DNA from: Chloroflexota bacterium
GTDB taxonomy: Bacteria > Chloroflexota > Anaerolineae > Aggregatilineales > Phototrophicaceae
Length of the DNA: 64,000 nucleotides
Assembly: GCA_026707225.1 (NCBI GenBank)
Contig: JAPOXG010000098.1
Span: 37,082-101,081 of the forward strand
Direction of reading: 5' to 3'
In this document: piece after piece, positions 51,006 through 61,881 of the stretch
Numbering within the stretch: the first letter of the stretch is position 1
Layout of the letters: every line of letters starts with the position of its first letter
The notes under the pieces: model-generated
What the model was told of the DNA's origin: nothing
The model's input: only the letters and a program-made list of their open reading frames with translations
Database searches by the model: none
Program-made: the position numbers and the translations under genes

Positions 51006-52553
51006 ATGGCGCGCAAACCGGTATTGCTGATTGTTCTGGACGGTTGGGGCATTCGCGAAGCCGCGCATGGCAACGCGGTCGTGCAGGGCAAGACGCCTAA
51101 CGTCGATCGCTGGACGCGAACCGGTGAACGCTGCATCGTGCACACGTCGGGCGAGCATGTGGGCTTGACGCCTGGCCAAATGGGCAATTCCGAAGTGGGC
51201 CACCTCAATCTGGGCGCGGGACGCGTCGTTTATCAAGATATCTCGCGCATTGCCAAAGCCATCGCGGAGGGCGCGCTCGCTGATAATCCCGTGTTGCGGG
51301 GGGCTCTGCAGGAGATTCGTCGGCGGGGCAGCAAGCTTCACTTGGTCGGTCTATTGGGCGACGGCGGCGTGCACAGCCACTCCGATCATCTCCACGCGCT
51401 GATGGAAATTGCGGCGGCCAACGAAGTCGATCCTGTCTTGCATCTGATCACTGACGGGCGTGATACGCCGACGCGGAATGGGATCGTGTATTGCGCCGAA
51501 TTGCTCGACAGGATGGCTCGTGACGGGGTCGGGCGGGTGGCAACGGTGAGCGGGCGCTATTATGCGATGGACCGCGACCAGCGTTGGGAGCGCACGGGGC
51601 GCGCTTTTGATGCGATGGCTTTTCGCGCGAGTGAGGTTCGGGCGCCCGACGCTTTGACAGCGATTCAGCAATCGTACGATCAAGGCGTGACGGACGAGTT
51701 CATCGCGCCCTCGGTTGTAGGCGAAGCGACAGGCTTGGGCATATCTAAAAGCGATGCGCTGCTTTGCTACAATTTTCGCGCCGACCGCATGCGCCAGTTG
51801 GCTCAAGCTTTCGTCAAGCGAGACTTCAATGGCGCCGAGCGTTTTCGACCGATTGCCGACCTGCGACTGATCACCATGACCGAATATATGGAAGGGCTGA
51901 CGGACGAGATTCTGTTTCCGGTGGAGCTGCTGCGCAACACGCTGGCTGAGACGCTGAGCGAAGCCGGCATGACGCAGTATCATAGCGCCGAGACGGAGAA
52001 ATATCCTCATGTCACCTTTTTCTTCAATGGGCGCAGGGAAGAGCCATTCGCCGGCGAAACCCGGCTGATCGTGCCGTCGCCCCAGGTCGCCACTTATGAT
52101 TTGCTGCCGGAGATGAGCGCCGTCGAGTTGACCGAGGCGACGCTCGGGAGGCTGTCAAAGGCTGATGACGACTTCTTGCTGGTGAACTTTGCCAATCCGG
52201 ATATGGTCGGGCATACAGGCTCATTGTCGGCGGCGATCAAGGCGGTGGAAGCGGTTGACGCCTGCGCGGGCCGGCTGGTCGAAGCGGTCCTGGCGAAGGG
52301 CGGCGCCGCCATCGTCACGGCTGACCACGGCAATTGTGAACGCATGATTGATGAAGCCACGGGCGAGCCGCATACCTACCATACGGTCGGGCCCGTTTCG
52401 CTATTTGTCATTGCAGGCGCCGGCTATTATGACTTGCGGAGCTGGGGACGGCTGGCCGATGTGGCGCCGACGGTGCTGGATTTGCTGGGCGTCGAGCAGC
52501 CGCCGGAGATGACGGGCGCGAGTTTGATACGGGCCGTTCGCGCAAGAGATTGA
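51006..52553 (+). CDS. gpmI: 2,3-bisphosphoglycerate-independent phosphoglycerate mutase
   Basis: 515 residues, full length. It interconverts 2- and 3-phosphoglycerate via a phosphoserine. Metal-site Asp12 lies in LLIVLDGWGIRE and nucleophile Ser62 in GQMGNSEVGHLNLGAGR. The phosphatase and transferase domains follow: LHLVGLLGDGGVHSH, ITDGRDTPT, FFFNGGR-like FFFNGRREEPF, NFANPDMVGHTG and VTADHGNCERM, with the two-manganese ligands. The start is ATG 51006, closely after the palindromic repeat. It precedes the glycerol-3-phosphate dehydrogenase gene by 24 bp. Confidence 0.95.
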   Translation: MARKPVLLIVLDGWGIREAAHGNAVVQGKTPNVDRWTRTGERCIVHTSGEHVGLTPGQMGNSEVGHLNLGAGRVVYQDISRIAKAIAEGALADNPVLRGALQEIRRRGSKLHLVGLLGDGGVHSHSDHLHALMEIAAANEVDPVLHLITDGRDTPTRNGIVYCAELLDRMARDGVGRVATVSGRYYAMDRDQRWERTGRAFDAMAFRASEVRAPDALTAIQQSYDQGVTDEFIAPSVVGEATGLGISKSDALLCYNFRADRMRQLAQAFVKRDFNGAERFRPIADLRLITMTEYMEGLTDEILFPVELLRNTLAETLSEAGMTQYHSAETEKYPHVTFFFNGRREEPFAGETRLIVPSPQVATYDLLPEMSAVELTEATLGRLSKADDDFLLVNFANPDMVGHTGSLSAAIKAVEAVDACAGRLVEAVLAKGGAAIVTADHGNCERMIDEATGEPHTYHTVGPVSLFVIAGAGYYDLRSWGRLADVAPTVLDLLGVEQPPEMTGASLIRAVRARD

Positions 52554-52577
52554 AGTCGACGCGATTCGAGCGATGAA

Positions 52578-54335
52578 ATGAAGCGGCAGGATTCGTTGCA
52601 AGCCATCAGGGACAAGCCTGAGGTCTCGGTCTTGGTCATCGGCGGCGGCGTCAATGGCATTGGGACCTTCCGCGATTTGGCGCTTCAGGGCGTCGACGCG
52701 CTGCTGGTGGAACGCGCAGACTTCGGAAGCGGCGCGAGCGCGGCCTCATCGCACATGCTGCACGGCGGGCTGCGCTACCTGGAAAACGGCGAGTTTCGCT
52801 TGGTGAACGAGGCGCTGCATGAGCGCGATCGGTTGCTGGCCAACGCGCCGCATTATGCCAAACCATTACGCACGACGATTCCGATCTTCCGCTGGTTCTC
52901 CGGGCTGCTGAACGCGCCTTTGAAATTCGCCGGCTTGCTGGATCGGCCGGGGGAACGAGGCGCGCTGGCCGTCAAGTTCGGTTTGACATTTTACGATTTC
53001 TTAATCCGGAAAAGGCGAGTCATGCCGGCGCATGCGTTTCGCTTGCGCGGCGCCGCCCTTCAGCAGTATCCAGCCTTGAATCCCGAGATCGTTTGCGCGG
53101 CCACCTATTACGACGCCTGGATGCCGTATCCGGAGCGCATTTGCGTGGAGATGGTCTTGGATGCCGAGGCGAGCAAGGCGAAGTGTCGCGCGTTGAATTA
53201 TGTCGGCGCGGTCCACGGCGAAGGCGATACGGTGACGTTGCGCGACGAGTTGACCGGCGAGGCCTTCAGCGTCAAGCCCAAGGTAGTCGTGAACGCCGCC
53301 GGACCCTGGATTGACTTCGTCAACGAAGAACTGGGGCAGGGGCACAATCGATTCATCGGCGGCACCAAGGGCTCGCATCTGATTTTGGATCATCCGGCGC
53401 TGCTGGAAGCGACGCGCGGGAGCGAATTCTACTTCGAAAACGATGACGGGCGGTTGGCGCTGATCTTGCCTTTCTTTGACCGGGTCATGATCGGCACGAC
53501 CGATACGCGCATCGATAACCCCGATGAAGCCGTCACTACCGATGCCGAGGTCGACTACTTGCTGGCCATGGTCAACAAAGTGTTTCCGACTGTCAGGCTT
53601 GAGCGCTCGCATATCGTTTTTACGTTTTCGGGCGTGCGACCCTTGCCCTACAGCGAGGGGCGCCAGACTGGACAGATCAGCCGCGACCACAGCATCCGCA
53701 CGATCGCGCCCACGGCGGACCGGCACTTTCCAATTCACTCGCTCATCGGCGGCAAGTGGACGACTTTTCGCGCCTTCGCCGAGCAGATCAGCGATGTCGT
53801 GCTGAGCGATTTGGGCTTGTGTCGCCGGGTGAGCACGGCGGAAGTGCCGATTGGCGGCGGGCGGGCGTATCCGCGCGGAGACTTGGCGCGCGATAAGTGG
53901 CTGCGGGAATTGGAGTCAGACTGCGGGCTTCCGCTGGAGCGGCTGCGGCAGCTATTCGAACGATATGGCACACGGGCCGCGGCCATCGCCGGGCATATTG
54001 GCTGTGGATGTGACCGTCCGCTGGCGCATCACACGAGTTATAGCAGGCGCGAACTCGAATTCATCTTGCGCGAAGAAAAAGTGGAGCGGCTTGATGACTT
54101 GCCGCTGCGCCGCTCGCTGATTGCCATGCGAGGCGGATCAACCCGGGAGCTGCTGCGCGAATTGGCTGAGATTGCTGCCGAGACACTGGGCTGGTCTGAC
54201 GCTCGCATGCAACAAGAAATCGCGCGCGCGGAAGAGATTCTGCGCCGCAGGCATCGCGTCGATTTGACGTCGCCGGGACTAGCTCAAGCGGACGGCCGTC
54301 CCGCTCGCGGTCACCATGAGCATGCTGCCGTTTGA
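52578..54335 (+). CDS. glpD: FAD-dependent glycerol-3-phosphate dehydrogenase
   Basis: 585 residues. The FAD-binding [18 protein letters not shown] (19-36), [17 protein letters not shown] (the GlpD HGGLRYL motif), [35 protein letters not shown] and [11 protein letters not shown] are all present, as are [16 protein letters not shown] and the C-terminal DAO_C helical domain with [20 protein letters not shown]. It oxidises glycerol-3-phosphate to dihydroxyacetone phosphate at the membrane. Its 3' end overlaps the convergent YbjQ-family gene by 57 bp. It is probably co-transcribed with gpmI, linking glycerol use to glycolysis. Confidence 0.93.
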   Translation: MKRQDSLQAIRDKPEVSVLVIGGGVNGIGTFRDLALQGVDALLVERADFGSGASAASSHMLHGGLRYLENGEFRLVNEALHERDRLLANAPHYAKPLRTTIPIFRWFSGLLNAPLKFAGLLDRPGERGALAVKFGLTFYDFLIRKRRVMPAHAFRLRGAALQQYPALNPEIVCAATYYDAWMPYPERICVEMVLDAEASKAKCRALNYVGAVHGEGDTVTLRDELTGEAFSVKPKVVVNAAGPWIDFVNEELGQGHNRFIGGTKGSHLILDHPALLEATRGSEFYFENDDGRLALILPFFDRVMIGTTDTRIDNPDEAVTTDAEVDYLLAMVNKVFPTVRLERSHIVFTFSGVRPLPYSEGRQTGQISRDHSIRTIAPTADRHFPIHSLIGGKWTTFRAFAEQISDVVLSDLGLCRRVSTAEVPIGGGRAYPRGDLARDKWLRELESDCGLPLERLRQLFERYGTRAAAIAGHIGCGCDRPLAHHTSYSRRELEFILREEKVERLDDLPLRRSLIAMRGGSTRELLRELAEIAAETLGWSDARMQQEIARAEEILRRRHRVDLTSPGLAQADGRPARGHHEHAAV

Positions 54336-54599
54336 GCCCACGGTCTCGTAATCGAGGTCGACGCTCAAAATGGCGTCGGCGCCCAGCGCGCTGGCATTTT
54401 GTGTCATCTCGCTCAAAGCGATGTCTTTCGCCCGCCGCAGTTCCTCTTCATAGGCGCCCGAACGCCCGCCGACGATATCGCGGATGCCGGCGAACATATC
54501 CTTGAACAAGTTAGCGCCCATGATGGCTTCGCCGCTGACGATGCCGAGATATTGCCCAACCGGTCGGCCTTCGACGCTGGGCGTCGTTGTCACGATCAT
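54279..54599 (-). CDS. YbjQ/UPF0145 family protein
   Basis: 106 residues. [40 protein letters not shown] and [18 protein letters not shown] are the standard UPF0145 (YbjQ) core; this is a small pentameric-type protein whose biochemical role is not established. ATG 54599 is chosen over ATG 54620 because GAGGAAACGC sits at correct spacing. The last 57 bp are antisense to the 3' end of glpD. Confidence 0.88.
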   Translation of the reverse strand: MIVTTTPSVEGRPVGQYLGIVSGEAIMGANLFKDMFAGIRDIVGGRSGAYEEELRRAKDIALSEMTQNASALGADAILSVDLDYETVGSNGSMLMVTASGTAVRLS

Positions 54600-54673
54600 G
54601 CGTTTCCTCTTGTCTTCCATTGTCGTCCTCGCGATTGTGATTCGCGCCGTATTTTACTGGCAGCCTTTCGCCA

Positions 54674-54703
54674 TGTATAGCGCGATGAATGTTGAACAGT
54701 CAA
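54674..54703 (-). promoter_or_regulatory. Promoter candidate for the YbjQ-family gene
   Basis: Minus-strand TTGACT, 18-bp spacer, TATACA, about 75 bp upstream of the start and after the meaB stop. Confidence 0.5.
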
Positions 54704-54732
54704 GCCGCTCAGGATTGAGTTGACATTCGGGA

Positions 54733-55734
54733 TCAACGATCTAGCGCCAGGCGCAGAAGCTCCGCCGCCGCTTGCGCCGCTGGGAGCTCACCCGCCATGA
54801 CCGCCGCTTCAATCTCGGGCAATGCCGCCTGCACCGCTGGATTCCGGTAGAGGTAGTCCCGCATTTGCTGTTCAAGCGCGCTGTGCAGCCAAGCGCGGCG
54901 CTGGTCAGTCCGCCGCTTCTCGAAGCCGCCGCTGGCTTTGGTCTGCGCCGCGAATTCGCTGATAACTTGCCAAATCTCTTCGATGCCCTGGCCATTCAAG
55001 CCGGAAGCTGTGAGCGCGCGCGTCGCCCAGCCCTCCGTGGCCGGCGCGACGAATTGCAAAGCGCGTTCCATCTGGGCGCGAGCCGCCTTCGCCCGAGCGA
55101 CATTGTCGCCGTCGGCTTTGTTGATGACGACCGCGTCGGCGATTTCGATCACGCCTTTTTTGATGCCTTGCAGCTCGTCGCCGGCGCCGGTGATCAAGAG
55201 CAGCAGCAGGAAATCCACCAGGGAACGCAGGGTGGTTTCGCTCTGCCCGGCGCCGACGGTCTCCACGATGATGACGTCGTAGCGAGCCGCTTCACAGATC
55301 AAGATGACTTCGCGGGTCGCGCTGGCGACGCCGCCGAGTGCGCCGCCGGTGGGCGAGGGACGGATGAAAGCGTTCGGGTCGCGCGAGAGGCCTTCCATGC
55401 GCGTCTTGTCGCCGAGGATGCTGCCGCGGTTCGAGGCGCTGCTGGGGTCGATCGCCAGGACCGCCACTTTGTGTCCGCGGTCCGTCAGCGCGCAGCCCAC
55501 GGTATCGATGAAAGTGCTCTTGCCCGCGCCAGGCGGACCCGTGACGCCGACGCGAATTGACTGCCCGGTGTGGGGGAGGAGCTGGGCGAGCAGAGCCTGT
55601 GCCGATTTCTTGTGCTGGGAAGCGGCGCTTTCAACCAAGGTGATGGCGCGGGCGAGGGTGGCGCGGTCGCCCGCCAGCACGCCTTTCACCTTGGCGCCTA
55701 CATCGATTGACTGCCTGTTTGCGGTTTCATTCAT
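54733..55734 (-). CDS. meaB: Methylmalonyl-CoA mutase-associated GTPase MeaB (ArgK)
   Basis: 333-residue G3E-type GTPase. Walker A is GPPGAGKST at 66-74 (VGVTGPPGAGKSTFIDTVG). Other motifs are VAVLAIDPSSASNRGSILGD, VIIVETVGAGQSE and the base-specificity motif VVINKADGD. It loads and protects the adenosylcobalamin cofactor of methylmalonyl-CoA mutase. It is separated from the mutase genes by a small divergent GYD-protein gene, yet the pairing in the same 5 kb is the usual arrangement. Confidence 0.93.
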   Translation of the reverse strand: MNETANRQSIDVGAKVKGVLAGDRATLARAITLVESAASQHKKSAQALLAQLLPHTGQSIRVGVTGPPGAGKSTFIDTVGCALTDRGHKVAVLAIDPSSASNRGSILGDKTRMEGLSRDPNAFIRPSPTGGALGGVASATREVILICEAARYDVIIVETVGAGQSETTLRSLVDFLLLLLITGAGDELQGIKKGVIEIADAVVINKADGDNVARAKAARAQMERALQFVAPATEGWATRALTASGLNGQGIEEIWQVISEFAAQTKASGGFEKRRTDQRRAWLHSALEQQMRDYLYRNPAVQAALPEIEAAVMAGELPAAQAAAELLRLALDR

Positions 55735-55830
55735 TGCGAATTGCTGGCGTCGACTGCCTTCCGTCCATCATACTGTATAGTGCGAATCTGTTACACTGTA
55801 GGCGAACAGTTAATGACGAGGAGGCCGATA

Positions 55831-56166
55831 ATGGCGCAATATCTGTGGCAAACGTCGCTGACATCTCAGACATGGGAAGGCATCATGTCGAAGGACGAGT
55901 CTGTGATTTACGGTGAACTGGGCGCTACTGCCGAAAGTTTCGGCGGCAGTGTGACCCAAAGTTGGGTCGCATTCGGCGAGAATGATTTCATCGCTGTGGT
56001 GGATATGCCGGACAATGAGAGCATGGCGGCATTCGTACTGGCGATGACCGTAAAGGGCTACTATTCGCAGGGCAAGACGACTGTTCTGCTGAGCCACGAA
56101 GAAACCGACCGGGCGCTTGATCGGGCGGGCGGGATTAGTCAGGGTGCAGACGACCGCCGCATATAA
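55831..56166 (+). CDS. GYD-domain protein
   Basis: 111 residues. [59 protein letters not shown] and [21 protein letters not shown] match the small GYD (PF08734) ferredoxin-like proteins, of no proven function. The start at 55831 follows GAGGAGGCCGATA; two earlier in-frame starts are upstream of or within that site. The 3' end overlaps the convergent mutase gene by 32 bp. It is transcribed away from meaB. Confidence 0.8.
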   Translation: MAQYLWQTSLTSQTWEGIMSKDESVIYGELGATAESFGGSVTQSWVAFGENDFIAVVDMPDNESMAAFVLAMTVKGYYSQGKTTVLLSHEETDRALDRAGGISQGADDRRI

Positions 56167-58345
56167 TGCTGGCCTTCAAGCGCTGATTCAATTCATCCAG
56201 CAGCTCTTTCGCCGCGGCCGGGATGACCGTGCCGGGGCCAAAGATGGCGGCCGCGCCCTGCTCATAGAGGTATTGATGATCCCGACTTGGGATGACGCCG
56301 CCGATCACCACCATCATATCGGCGCGTCCCTGCGCCTCCAATTCGCTGATCAATTGCGGCAAGAGCGTCTTGTGGCCCGCCGCCAGCGAGCTAATGCCGA
56401 CCACGTGGACATCGTTTTCCACCGCAGCCTTCGCCACTTCGACCGGCGTCTGGAATAAGGGCGCGATATCCACATCGAAGCCCATGTCAGCGAAAGCGGT
56501 CGCGATGACTTTGGCACCGCGGTCGTGGCCGTCTTGTCCCATCTTCGCCACCATGATGCGCGGACGGCGACCTTCGTCGCTGGCGAAGTTATCGGTCATG
56601 CGCCGAACGGAGGCTACCGCCGCTGCATCGCCGAATTCGGCGCTGTAGACGCCGGACACCGAGCGAAGGACGGCTTTATGCCGCCCCCAGGCTTTTTCCA
56701 GCGCCATCGAGATTTCGCCATTGGTGGCTTTGGCCCGCGCCGCTTCGATTGACAGGGCGAGCAGGTTGCCTTCGCCGGAACGAGCGCAGTCGGTCAACAC
56801 CTTCAGCGCTGATTGCAGGGCTTCGTCGTCCCGCTCGGCGCGCAGCCGCCGCAAACGCTCGACCTGCGCTGCAAGCACGGCACGGTTATCGACCTCGCGA
56901 TGCTCGACCGGAGTTGGGCTGGCGCTCTGATATTTATTGACGCCGATGATCGTTTCGGCGCCGCTGTCGATAAGCGCTTGGCGGCGCGCGGCCGCTTCTT
57001 CGATGCGCATCTTGGGGGCGCCCGTTTCCAGGGCTTTGGCCATGCCACCGAGGTCTTCGATTTCCTGAATATGGGTCCAGGCGCGCCGGGCGAGGTCCTG
57101 CGTCAATTTCTCCACCAGAAAAGAGCCGCCCCAGGGATCGACGACATCGCAGATGCCAGTCTCGTGTTGCAGGAATAGCTGCGTATTGCGGGCGATGCGC
57201 GCGCTGAAGTCGGTAGGCAGGGCGATCGCCTCGTCCAGGGCGTTCGTATGCAGCGACTGTGTGCCGCCAAAAGCGGCCGCCAGCGCCTCAAGGCAAGTGC
57301 GCGCGATGTTGTTGTACGGATCCTGCTGCTGCAAGCTCCAGCCGGATGTTTGGCAGTGAACGCGAAAAGTCATGGATTTGGGATTCTGCGGGTTGAATGG
57401 CTTGACGAGCTTCGCCCAAAGCAGACGCGCCGCCCGCATCTTGGCGATCTCCATGAAGAAGTTCATGCCGATGCCCCAGAAGAAGGACAGGCGCGGGGCG
57501 AAGGCATCGATCTCCAAGCCCGCGCCCAAACCAGCGCGCAGGTATTCCAGGCCGTTTGCCAGGGTGTAAGCCAGCTCGATATCGGCGGTCGCGCCGGCTT
57601 CCTGGATATGGTAGCCGCTGATGCTGATGCTGTTGAACTTGGGCATCTCGGCGGCGGTGTACTCGAAGATATCGGCGATGATGCGCATCGACTCGGCCGG
57701 CGGATAGATATAGGTGTTGCGCACCATATACTCTTTGAGTATGTCGTTCTGGATCGTGCCTTTCAGCTGGGCGGGCGCGACGCCCTGATCTTCGGCGGCG
57801 ACGATGTAGAAGGCGAGCACGGGCAAGACCGCGCCGTTCATCGTCATCGAGACCGACATCTGGTCCAGCGGTATGCCATCAAAGAGGATCTTCATATCGA
57901 GCCCGCTGTCGATGGCGACGCCGGCCATGCCGACATCGCCTTGAACGCGCGGATGGTCGGAATCGTAGCCGCGGTGGGTGGCGAGGTCAAAGGCGACTGA
58001 CAATCCCTTTTGCCCGGCGGCCAGATTGCGGCGGTAAAAGGCGTTGCTCTCTTCGGCGGTCGAGTAGCCGGCGTATTGCCGAATGGTCCAGGGGCGCGCG
58101 GCATACATGGCCGGATAGGGACCGCGCAGGAAGGGCGGGAGGCCCGCGACGAAACCGAGATGCTCGGCAATTTCGAGATCGGCGGCGGTGTGCAGCGGCT
58201 TGATGTCGATCTGCTCCAGCGTCCGCCAAGCGCGCTCGCCAGCGGCTCTGCCCGTTTCCGTTTCAAAAGCGGCGCGCCAACCTTCGTTGGAGGCCTCGGC
58301 AATTGGATCGTAGTCTATCTTGCTGAAATCGGGGAAGTCCGTCAT
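56135..58345 (-). CDS. Methylmalonyl-CoA mutase, large (catalytic, B12-binding) subunit
   Basis: 736 residues. The TIM-barrel domain has [20 protein letters not shown], the substrate loop [14 protein letters not shown] and the [19 protein letters not shown] motif. The C-terminal B12-binding domain (about 600-730) has the DxHxxG cobalt-ligand motif in [14 protein letters not shown]. It interconverts methylmalonyl-CoA and succinyl-CoA, the last step of propionyl-CoA assimilation. Its ATG overlaps the small-subunit stop (ATGA). The call is firm; whether it prefers another acyl-CoA cannot be excluded. Confidence 0.94.
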   Translation of the reverse strand: MTDFPDFSKIDYDPIAEASNEGWRAAFETETGRAAGERAWRTLEQIDIKPLHTAADLEIAEHLGFVAGLPPFLRGPYPAMYAARPWTIRQYAGYSTAEESNAFYRRNLAAGQKGLSVAFDLATHRGYDSDHPRVQGDVGMAGVAIDSGLDMKILFDGIPLDQMSVSMTMNGAVLPVLAFYIVAAEDQGVAPAQLKGTIQNDILKEYMVRNTYIYPPAESMRIIADIFEYTAAEMPKFNSISISGYHIQEAGATADIELAYTLANGLEYLRAGLGAGLEIDAFAPRLSFFWGIGMNFFMEIAKMRAARLLWAKLVKPFNPQNPKSMTFRVHCQTSGWSLQQQDPYNNIARTCLEALAAAFGGTQSLHTNALDEAIALPTDFSARIARNTQLFLQHETGICDVVDPWGGSFLVEKLTQDLARRAWTHIQEIEDLGGMAKALETGAPKMRIEEAAARRQALIDSGAETIIGVNKYQSASPTPVEHREVDNRAVLAAQVERLRRLRAERDDEALQSALKVLTDCARSGEGNLLALSIEAARAKATNGEISMALEKAWGRHKAVLRSVSGVYSAEFGDAAAVASVRRMTDNFASDEGRRPRIMVAKMGQDGHDRGAKVIATAFADMGFDVDIAPLFQTPVEVAKAAVENDVHVVGISSLAAGHKTLLPQLISELEAQGRADMMVVIGGVIPSRDHQYLYEQGAAAIFGPGTVIPAAAKELLDELNQRLKASIICGGRLHPD

Positions 58346-59805
58346 GAGCGGTTCTCCGATTCAGCTTGGCGGGCTTCAAAGGGACCAGCCAGCCGGATGG
58401 CTTGCAATGGCCGTAAGCTCGCAGACTCGGCAGCGGGTTGCGCATCGGCATCAATGGGAACGGATGTGAGCCCGGCATCAGAATTGAGGTAACGATTGAC
58501 ACCGACAAGCACCGCGTCCCCGCTGGCCAGGTCTCGCCGCCGGCGCGCAGCGACAGCTTCAATTTCCGCCTGTATTGCCCCCGAACGCAATGAGGCGACC
58601 AGGCCGCCCGCCACTTCGATCGCCTGAAAACGCGACCAAGCCGCGCGCGCCAATTGATCGGTCAGCTTTTCTACATGCCAGGCGCCGCCGGCCGGGTCTA
58701 TCAATTCGACCAAGCGCAGTTCTTCTTGCAGGATCAGCTGCAAGTTTCGGGAAAGCCGCCGCGAGAACGCATCGGATTTGCCCCGCGACTGGTCACAAGG
58801 AGCGAGCTCGATGCTGTCGACGCCGCCCATGGCCGCAGACAGCGCTTCGGTCGTCAGACGCAGCAGATTGACCTGAGCATCCAGGCGGGACTTGTTGCGC
58901 GATCCACTGCGGGCGTGGACATGCAGGCGCTGCTTTGCATCCGCCAAGCCGAGTGCCCGCAAGACCTGCGCCCATAGCAACCTGAAGGCGCGGAATTTGG
59001 CAATTTCCAGGAAAAAATTCTCGCCGATGTTCAGGAAGAAATGAACCTTGGCTGTGATTGATTCTATGGTGAAGCCGCGCTCATTTAGCGGGCGCAGGTA
59101 GGCGAGGCCCGCCGCGATCGCCAGAGCCAGCTCCTGCACGGCATTTGCGCCGGCGTCGTGATAAACGGCAGTGCTAACGGCGATGCTGCCAAGCTGGGGC
59201 GAGACGTTCTGCACCTGGCGCGCATGCGCCGACAAACGCGAAAAGGCCGCGTCCGGCATTGTGCCAGAACGCGCCAAGGCGCTGAGCGGATCATAGCCGA
59301 CGCAGCCGCGCATTGACTTCAACGCGTCTTCTGCGAAGGCCGCGCGCATCCAAGCGTGTATTTCGGGGGCACGCGTTTCGGATTGGATGAGGAACGGAAA
59401 GCGTTCCAACTCAATGTCAGCGAGCGACGCGCGCATGTCGGCAGCATCATTCAGCTTTAAGCCGCTGTTCATGGTGATTGCAGTCTGGCCCTGCGCCAGC
59501 GCCTCACGCAGCGCCTGATTGAATTCGCGGGGTTCGCGGATGTCGAGCTCCGCCGCGATCAGCCAGGGCCGGGCGTGATAACCGGCCGCTGTTGTCCCGC
59601 GCAGATAGGGAAACTGACCGGGAAGAGAATGATGATGCTGGCATTCGGCGAGGTCATCGGCGTGGGAAAGGGGATGGATCTCGATGTCTTCGTAAGTCTG
59701 CGTGAGGAGGCTATCGAAGGCTTGGCCTCTGAGCGATTGCAGCACAGCGTCAAGCCACTGATCTCGCGCCGCGGATGGAAACTCAGCGAATAATGCTTCA
59801 GCCAT
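58342..59805 (-). CDS. Methylmalonyl-CoA mutase, small subunit
   Basis: 487 residues, homologous to the barrel domain of the large subunit but lacking the B12 domain. [63 protein letters not shown] and [26 protein letters not shown] align with the large subunit. It is the non-catalytic partner of the heterodimer. It is first in the pair and translationally coupled to the large subunit. Confidence 0.92.
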   Translation of the reverse strand: MAEALFAEFPSAARDQWLDAVLQSLRGQAFDSLLTQTYEDIEIHPLSHADDLAECQHHHSLPGQFPYLRGTTAAGYHARPWLIAAELDIREPREFNQALREALAQGQTAITMNSGLKLNDAADMRASLADIELERFPFLIQSETRAPEIHAWMRAAFAEDALKSMRGCVGYDPLSALARSGTMPDAAFSRLSAHARQVQNVSPQLGSIAVSTAVYHDAGANAVQELALAIAAGLAYLRPLNERGFTIESITAKVHFFLNIGENFFLEIAKFRAFRLLWAQVLRALGLADAKQRLHVHARSGSRNKSRLDAQVNLLRLTTEALSAAMGGVDSIELAPCDQSRGKSDAFSRRLSRNLQLILQEELRLVELIDPAGGAWHVEKLTDQLARAAWSRFQAIEVAGGLVASLRSGAIQAEIEAVAARRRRDLASGDAVLVGVNRYLNSDAGLTSVPIDADAQPAAESASLRPLQAIRLAGPFEARQAESENRS

Positions 59806-59883
59806 AGACGGATCGCCAGTAGCCCCTGTGGTCTCTGCGCGCCATTATACAAGCTGACCGCGAAGCATGGAATCGCCTTGGCC

Positions 59884-61122
59884 TCACCAGGTGACCCAAA
59901 GGGAGGCGGGACCGCGGAAAGAGATATTGCGCGTGTACTCAAGCGCCTGATCGGGCACGAGACGCATGTTCGGCAGCGCGTCCGTCAGCGTCTCCAGCAG
60001 GATAGCCATCTCCAGCCGGGCGAGCGGGGCGCCGACGCAATAATGAATCCCGTAGCCGAAGGCGAGATGATCCTTGAGATTGTCGCGATTGGTGATGATC
60101 AGATCGGGCTCGGGGAAGACGGCTGGGTCGCGATTGGCCGAGTGGAGCATCAGCAGCAAGTCGGCGCCGGCTGGTATGTCGACGCCTGCGATCGTGGAGG
60201 CCGCGGCAGCCCGACGCCGCCAGGTACAGACAGAGGGGTCGTAGCGCATCATCTCTTCAAGCGCCTGCGGAATGGTTTCCGGGGCGGCGCAGAGGGCTTC
60301 CCACAATTCACGCGCGGTCAGAAGATGGAGCAGGGCGTTGTTGATTTGGGCGGTGGTGGTTTCGTGCCCGGCGACCAGCAAAGTGATCATGCAACTGGCG
60401 ATTTCATTGAGCGTCAGTACACTGTCGTCACCGGCGCGCAGACGGATCAGATCGCTGGTGAGGTCGTCTTGCGGTCGGCTGGCTTTTTTCTCCACCTGGT
60501 CAACCACGTAACGCCAGAAGGGCAAGAGGTTTTCTGTCATGCCAAGCTGCTCAGCGGCGCTTGGGCGCCCATAGTAGAGCTTGATGCGATTACCAGCCCA
60601 GGCTTTCACCTGCGGCACATCGGCAGCGGGCACGCCCAAAACGTGAAAGAGCACAAAAGCGGGATATTCGTAGGTAAGTTCGGCGACGATGTCGACCGGC
60701 GCGCTATCGGCGATGCGCTGAACGCCGCGCTGGGCGATATCACGGATGGCTGGCGCGAAGCTCTTCATCCGCCGGGGCGTGAAGAGACGATTGACCAGGG
60801 CGCGGATGCGGGTGTGGCTTGGCGGCACATTGTTGGAGAGGACGGGCTCGGGACTGTAGTCGCCGTCCGCGAGCATCTGTTTGACCGCGTCGGAGAAGGG
60901 CACGATCGGCGTGATGGTATTGGCGGCGGTGTAGGTCTCGTGGTCGCGGAAGACCGTCTTAATGTCTTGGTAGCGGGTGATGACCCAGTAGTCGATGTCG
61001 GGGCTGTAAAAGACGGGCTGCTGGCGGCGGGCATGGACAAGCAGGGGGAAGGGGTCGCTCAGGTCGAGCGGGTCGAAGGTGGCGCTGAAATTACTCGTTG
61101 GACAGGCTGCGGCAGGAGTCAT
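59884..61122 (-). CDS. Cytochrome P450
   Basis: 412 residues, soluble bacterial type. I-helix oxygen-binding AGHETT at 251-256, the ExxR pair Glu290-Arg293 in ALEEMMRYDPS, and the heme loop FGYGIHYC with Cys362 followed by VGAPLARLEMAILLETL. The open frame extends to 61410, but that part lacks P450 sequence; ATG 61122 with GAGGAA upstream gives a normal length. It resembles CYP107/CYP125-like substrate hydroxylases. No ferredoxin gene is next to it; the Rieske protein at 25420 is too distant to be an obvious partner. Substrate unknown. Confidence 0.9.
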   Translation of the reverse strand: MTPAAACPTSNFSATFDPLDLSDPFPLLVHARRQQPVFYSPDIDYWVITRYQDIKTVFRDHETYTAANTITPIVPFSDAVKQMLADGDYSPEPVLSNNVPPSHTRIRALVNRLFTPRRMKSFAPAIRDIAQRGVQRIADSAPVDIVAELTYEYPAFVLFHVLGVPAADVPQVKAWAGNRIKLYYGRPSAAEQLGMTENLLPFWRYVVDQVEKKASRPQDDLTSDLIRLRAGDDSVLTLNEIASCMITLLVAGHETTTAQINNALLHLLTARELWEALCAAPETIPQALEEMMRYDPSVCTWRRRAAAASTIAGVDIPAGADLLLMLHSANRDPAVFPEPDLIITNRDNLKDHLAFGYGIHYCVGAPLARLEMAILLETLTDALPNMRLVPDQALEYTRNISFRGPASLWVTW

Positions 61123-61207
61123 CGTAGGCAAATTCCTCAGAAGCAAACGCGGCCTGCCCCGGACGGGCAAGGGGTCGGCGAACTCAGGAAAGATTAAATC
61201 TGGCGGG

Positions 61208-61543
61208 TTACTGTTCGGCTTCCAACACCAAGGTCCGTATCTCCGCAATGCTGATGTCGGTATCGTCGGTCTTGGAATAGATGGTGAGCAGCGTGACGCG
61301 GTCGCCGGAATGGACGTAATAGATGATCCGAAAGCCGCCGCTTTTTCCGCGCCGAGCCGCTCGATTGGGCAGGCGTACCTTGTAGACGGTATAGCCGACG
61401 CGAGGGACAAGCTGGCCGGGGCGTTGATCTACTTCAATTTGGTCGATAAGACCTAGGACTACATCAGTAGTCTTGGGATATTTTTGCTCAAGGCGTTCAA
61501 GCTGCTTGTCAAAGCGCGGAAGGTAACTAACTGTCGTTGGCAT
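61208..61543 (-). CDS. RelE/ParE-family toxin
   Basis: 111 residues. MPTTVSYLPRFDKQLERLEQ, LVPRVGYTVYKVRLPNRAAR, GKSGGFRIIYYVHSGDRVTLLTIYSK and the acidic end ISIAEIRTLVLEAEQ match mRNA-interferase-type RelE toxins. ATG 61543 overlaps the antitoxin stop by 17 bp, the usual type II arrangement with the antitoxin first. A longer open frame to 61702 is the antitoxin shadow. Confidence 0.78.
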   Translation of the reverse strand: MPTTVSYLPRFDKQLERLEQKYPKTTDVVLGLIDQIEVDQRPGQLVPRVGYTVYKVRLPNRAARRGKSGGFRIIYYVHSGDRVTLLTIYSKTDDTDISIAEIRTLVLEAEQ

Positions 61544-61736
61544 CGCCGTAAATTCTTTGTCGCAAAGCTGCAATTGACTCGCGCGCCGGCATCCCCTCTT
61601 CGCCAGCAAAGACATCGCGCAGTCCTTGGCGAATATTGTCCATGATTTCTTCTTTTGTTGGCTCGCGGTCGTCGTCATCGGTCGCGGCTTCAAGCGCTTC
61701 ATCCGCCGGGACCGATTTCACTTTAGGCCTGTCCAT
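61527..61736 (-). CDS. Antitoxin of the RelE/ParE-type pair
   Basis: 69 residues, very acidic in its first half (PADEALEAATDDDDREPTKE), then a helix EEIMDNIRQGLRDVFAGEEG and ESIAALRQRIYGD. No classical HTH is visible, so it belongs to the short antitoxins that mainly neutralise. ATG 61736 follows GGGGGAAACGCGC and is preferred to 61760. The acidic, helical composition and overlap with the toxin gene support the call. Confidence 0.7.
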   Translation of the reverse strand: MDRPKVKSVPADEALEAATDDDDREPTKEEIMDNIRQGLRDVFAGEEGMPARESIAALRQRIYGDANDS

Positions 61737-61881
61737 GCGCGTTTCCCCCGTGCAATGCATCCAGACTATATCACAAACGAACGCGGCAGAGCAAGCGAGG
61801 GGGATGCGACGCCATATTCAATTTGGCGCGGAATCGTATACACTAGCGCCTATATCGGGCGGATTCTGCTGAGAGGCGACC

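Noticed and set aside
61123..61410. N-terminal extension of the P450 frame
   Set aside because: No P450 sequence, and it overlaps the toxin gene; the start at 61122 gives a normal length.
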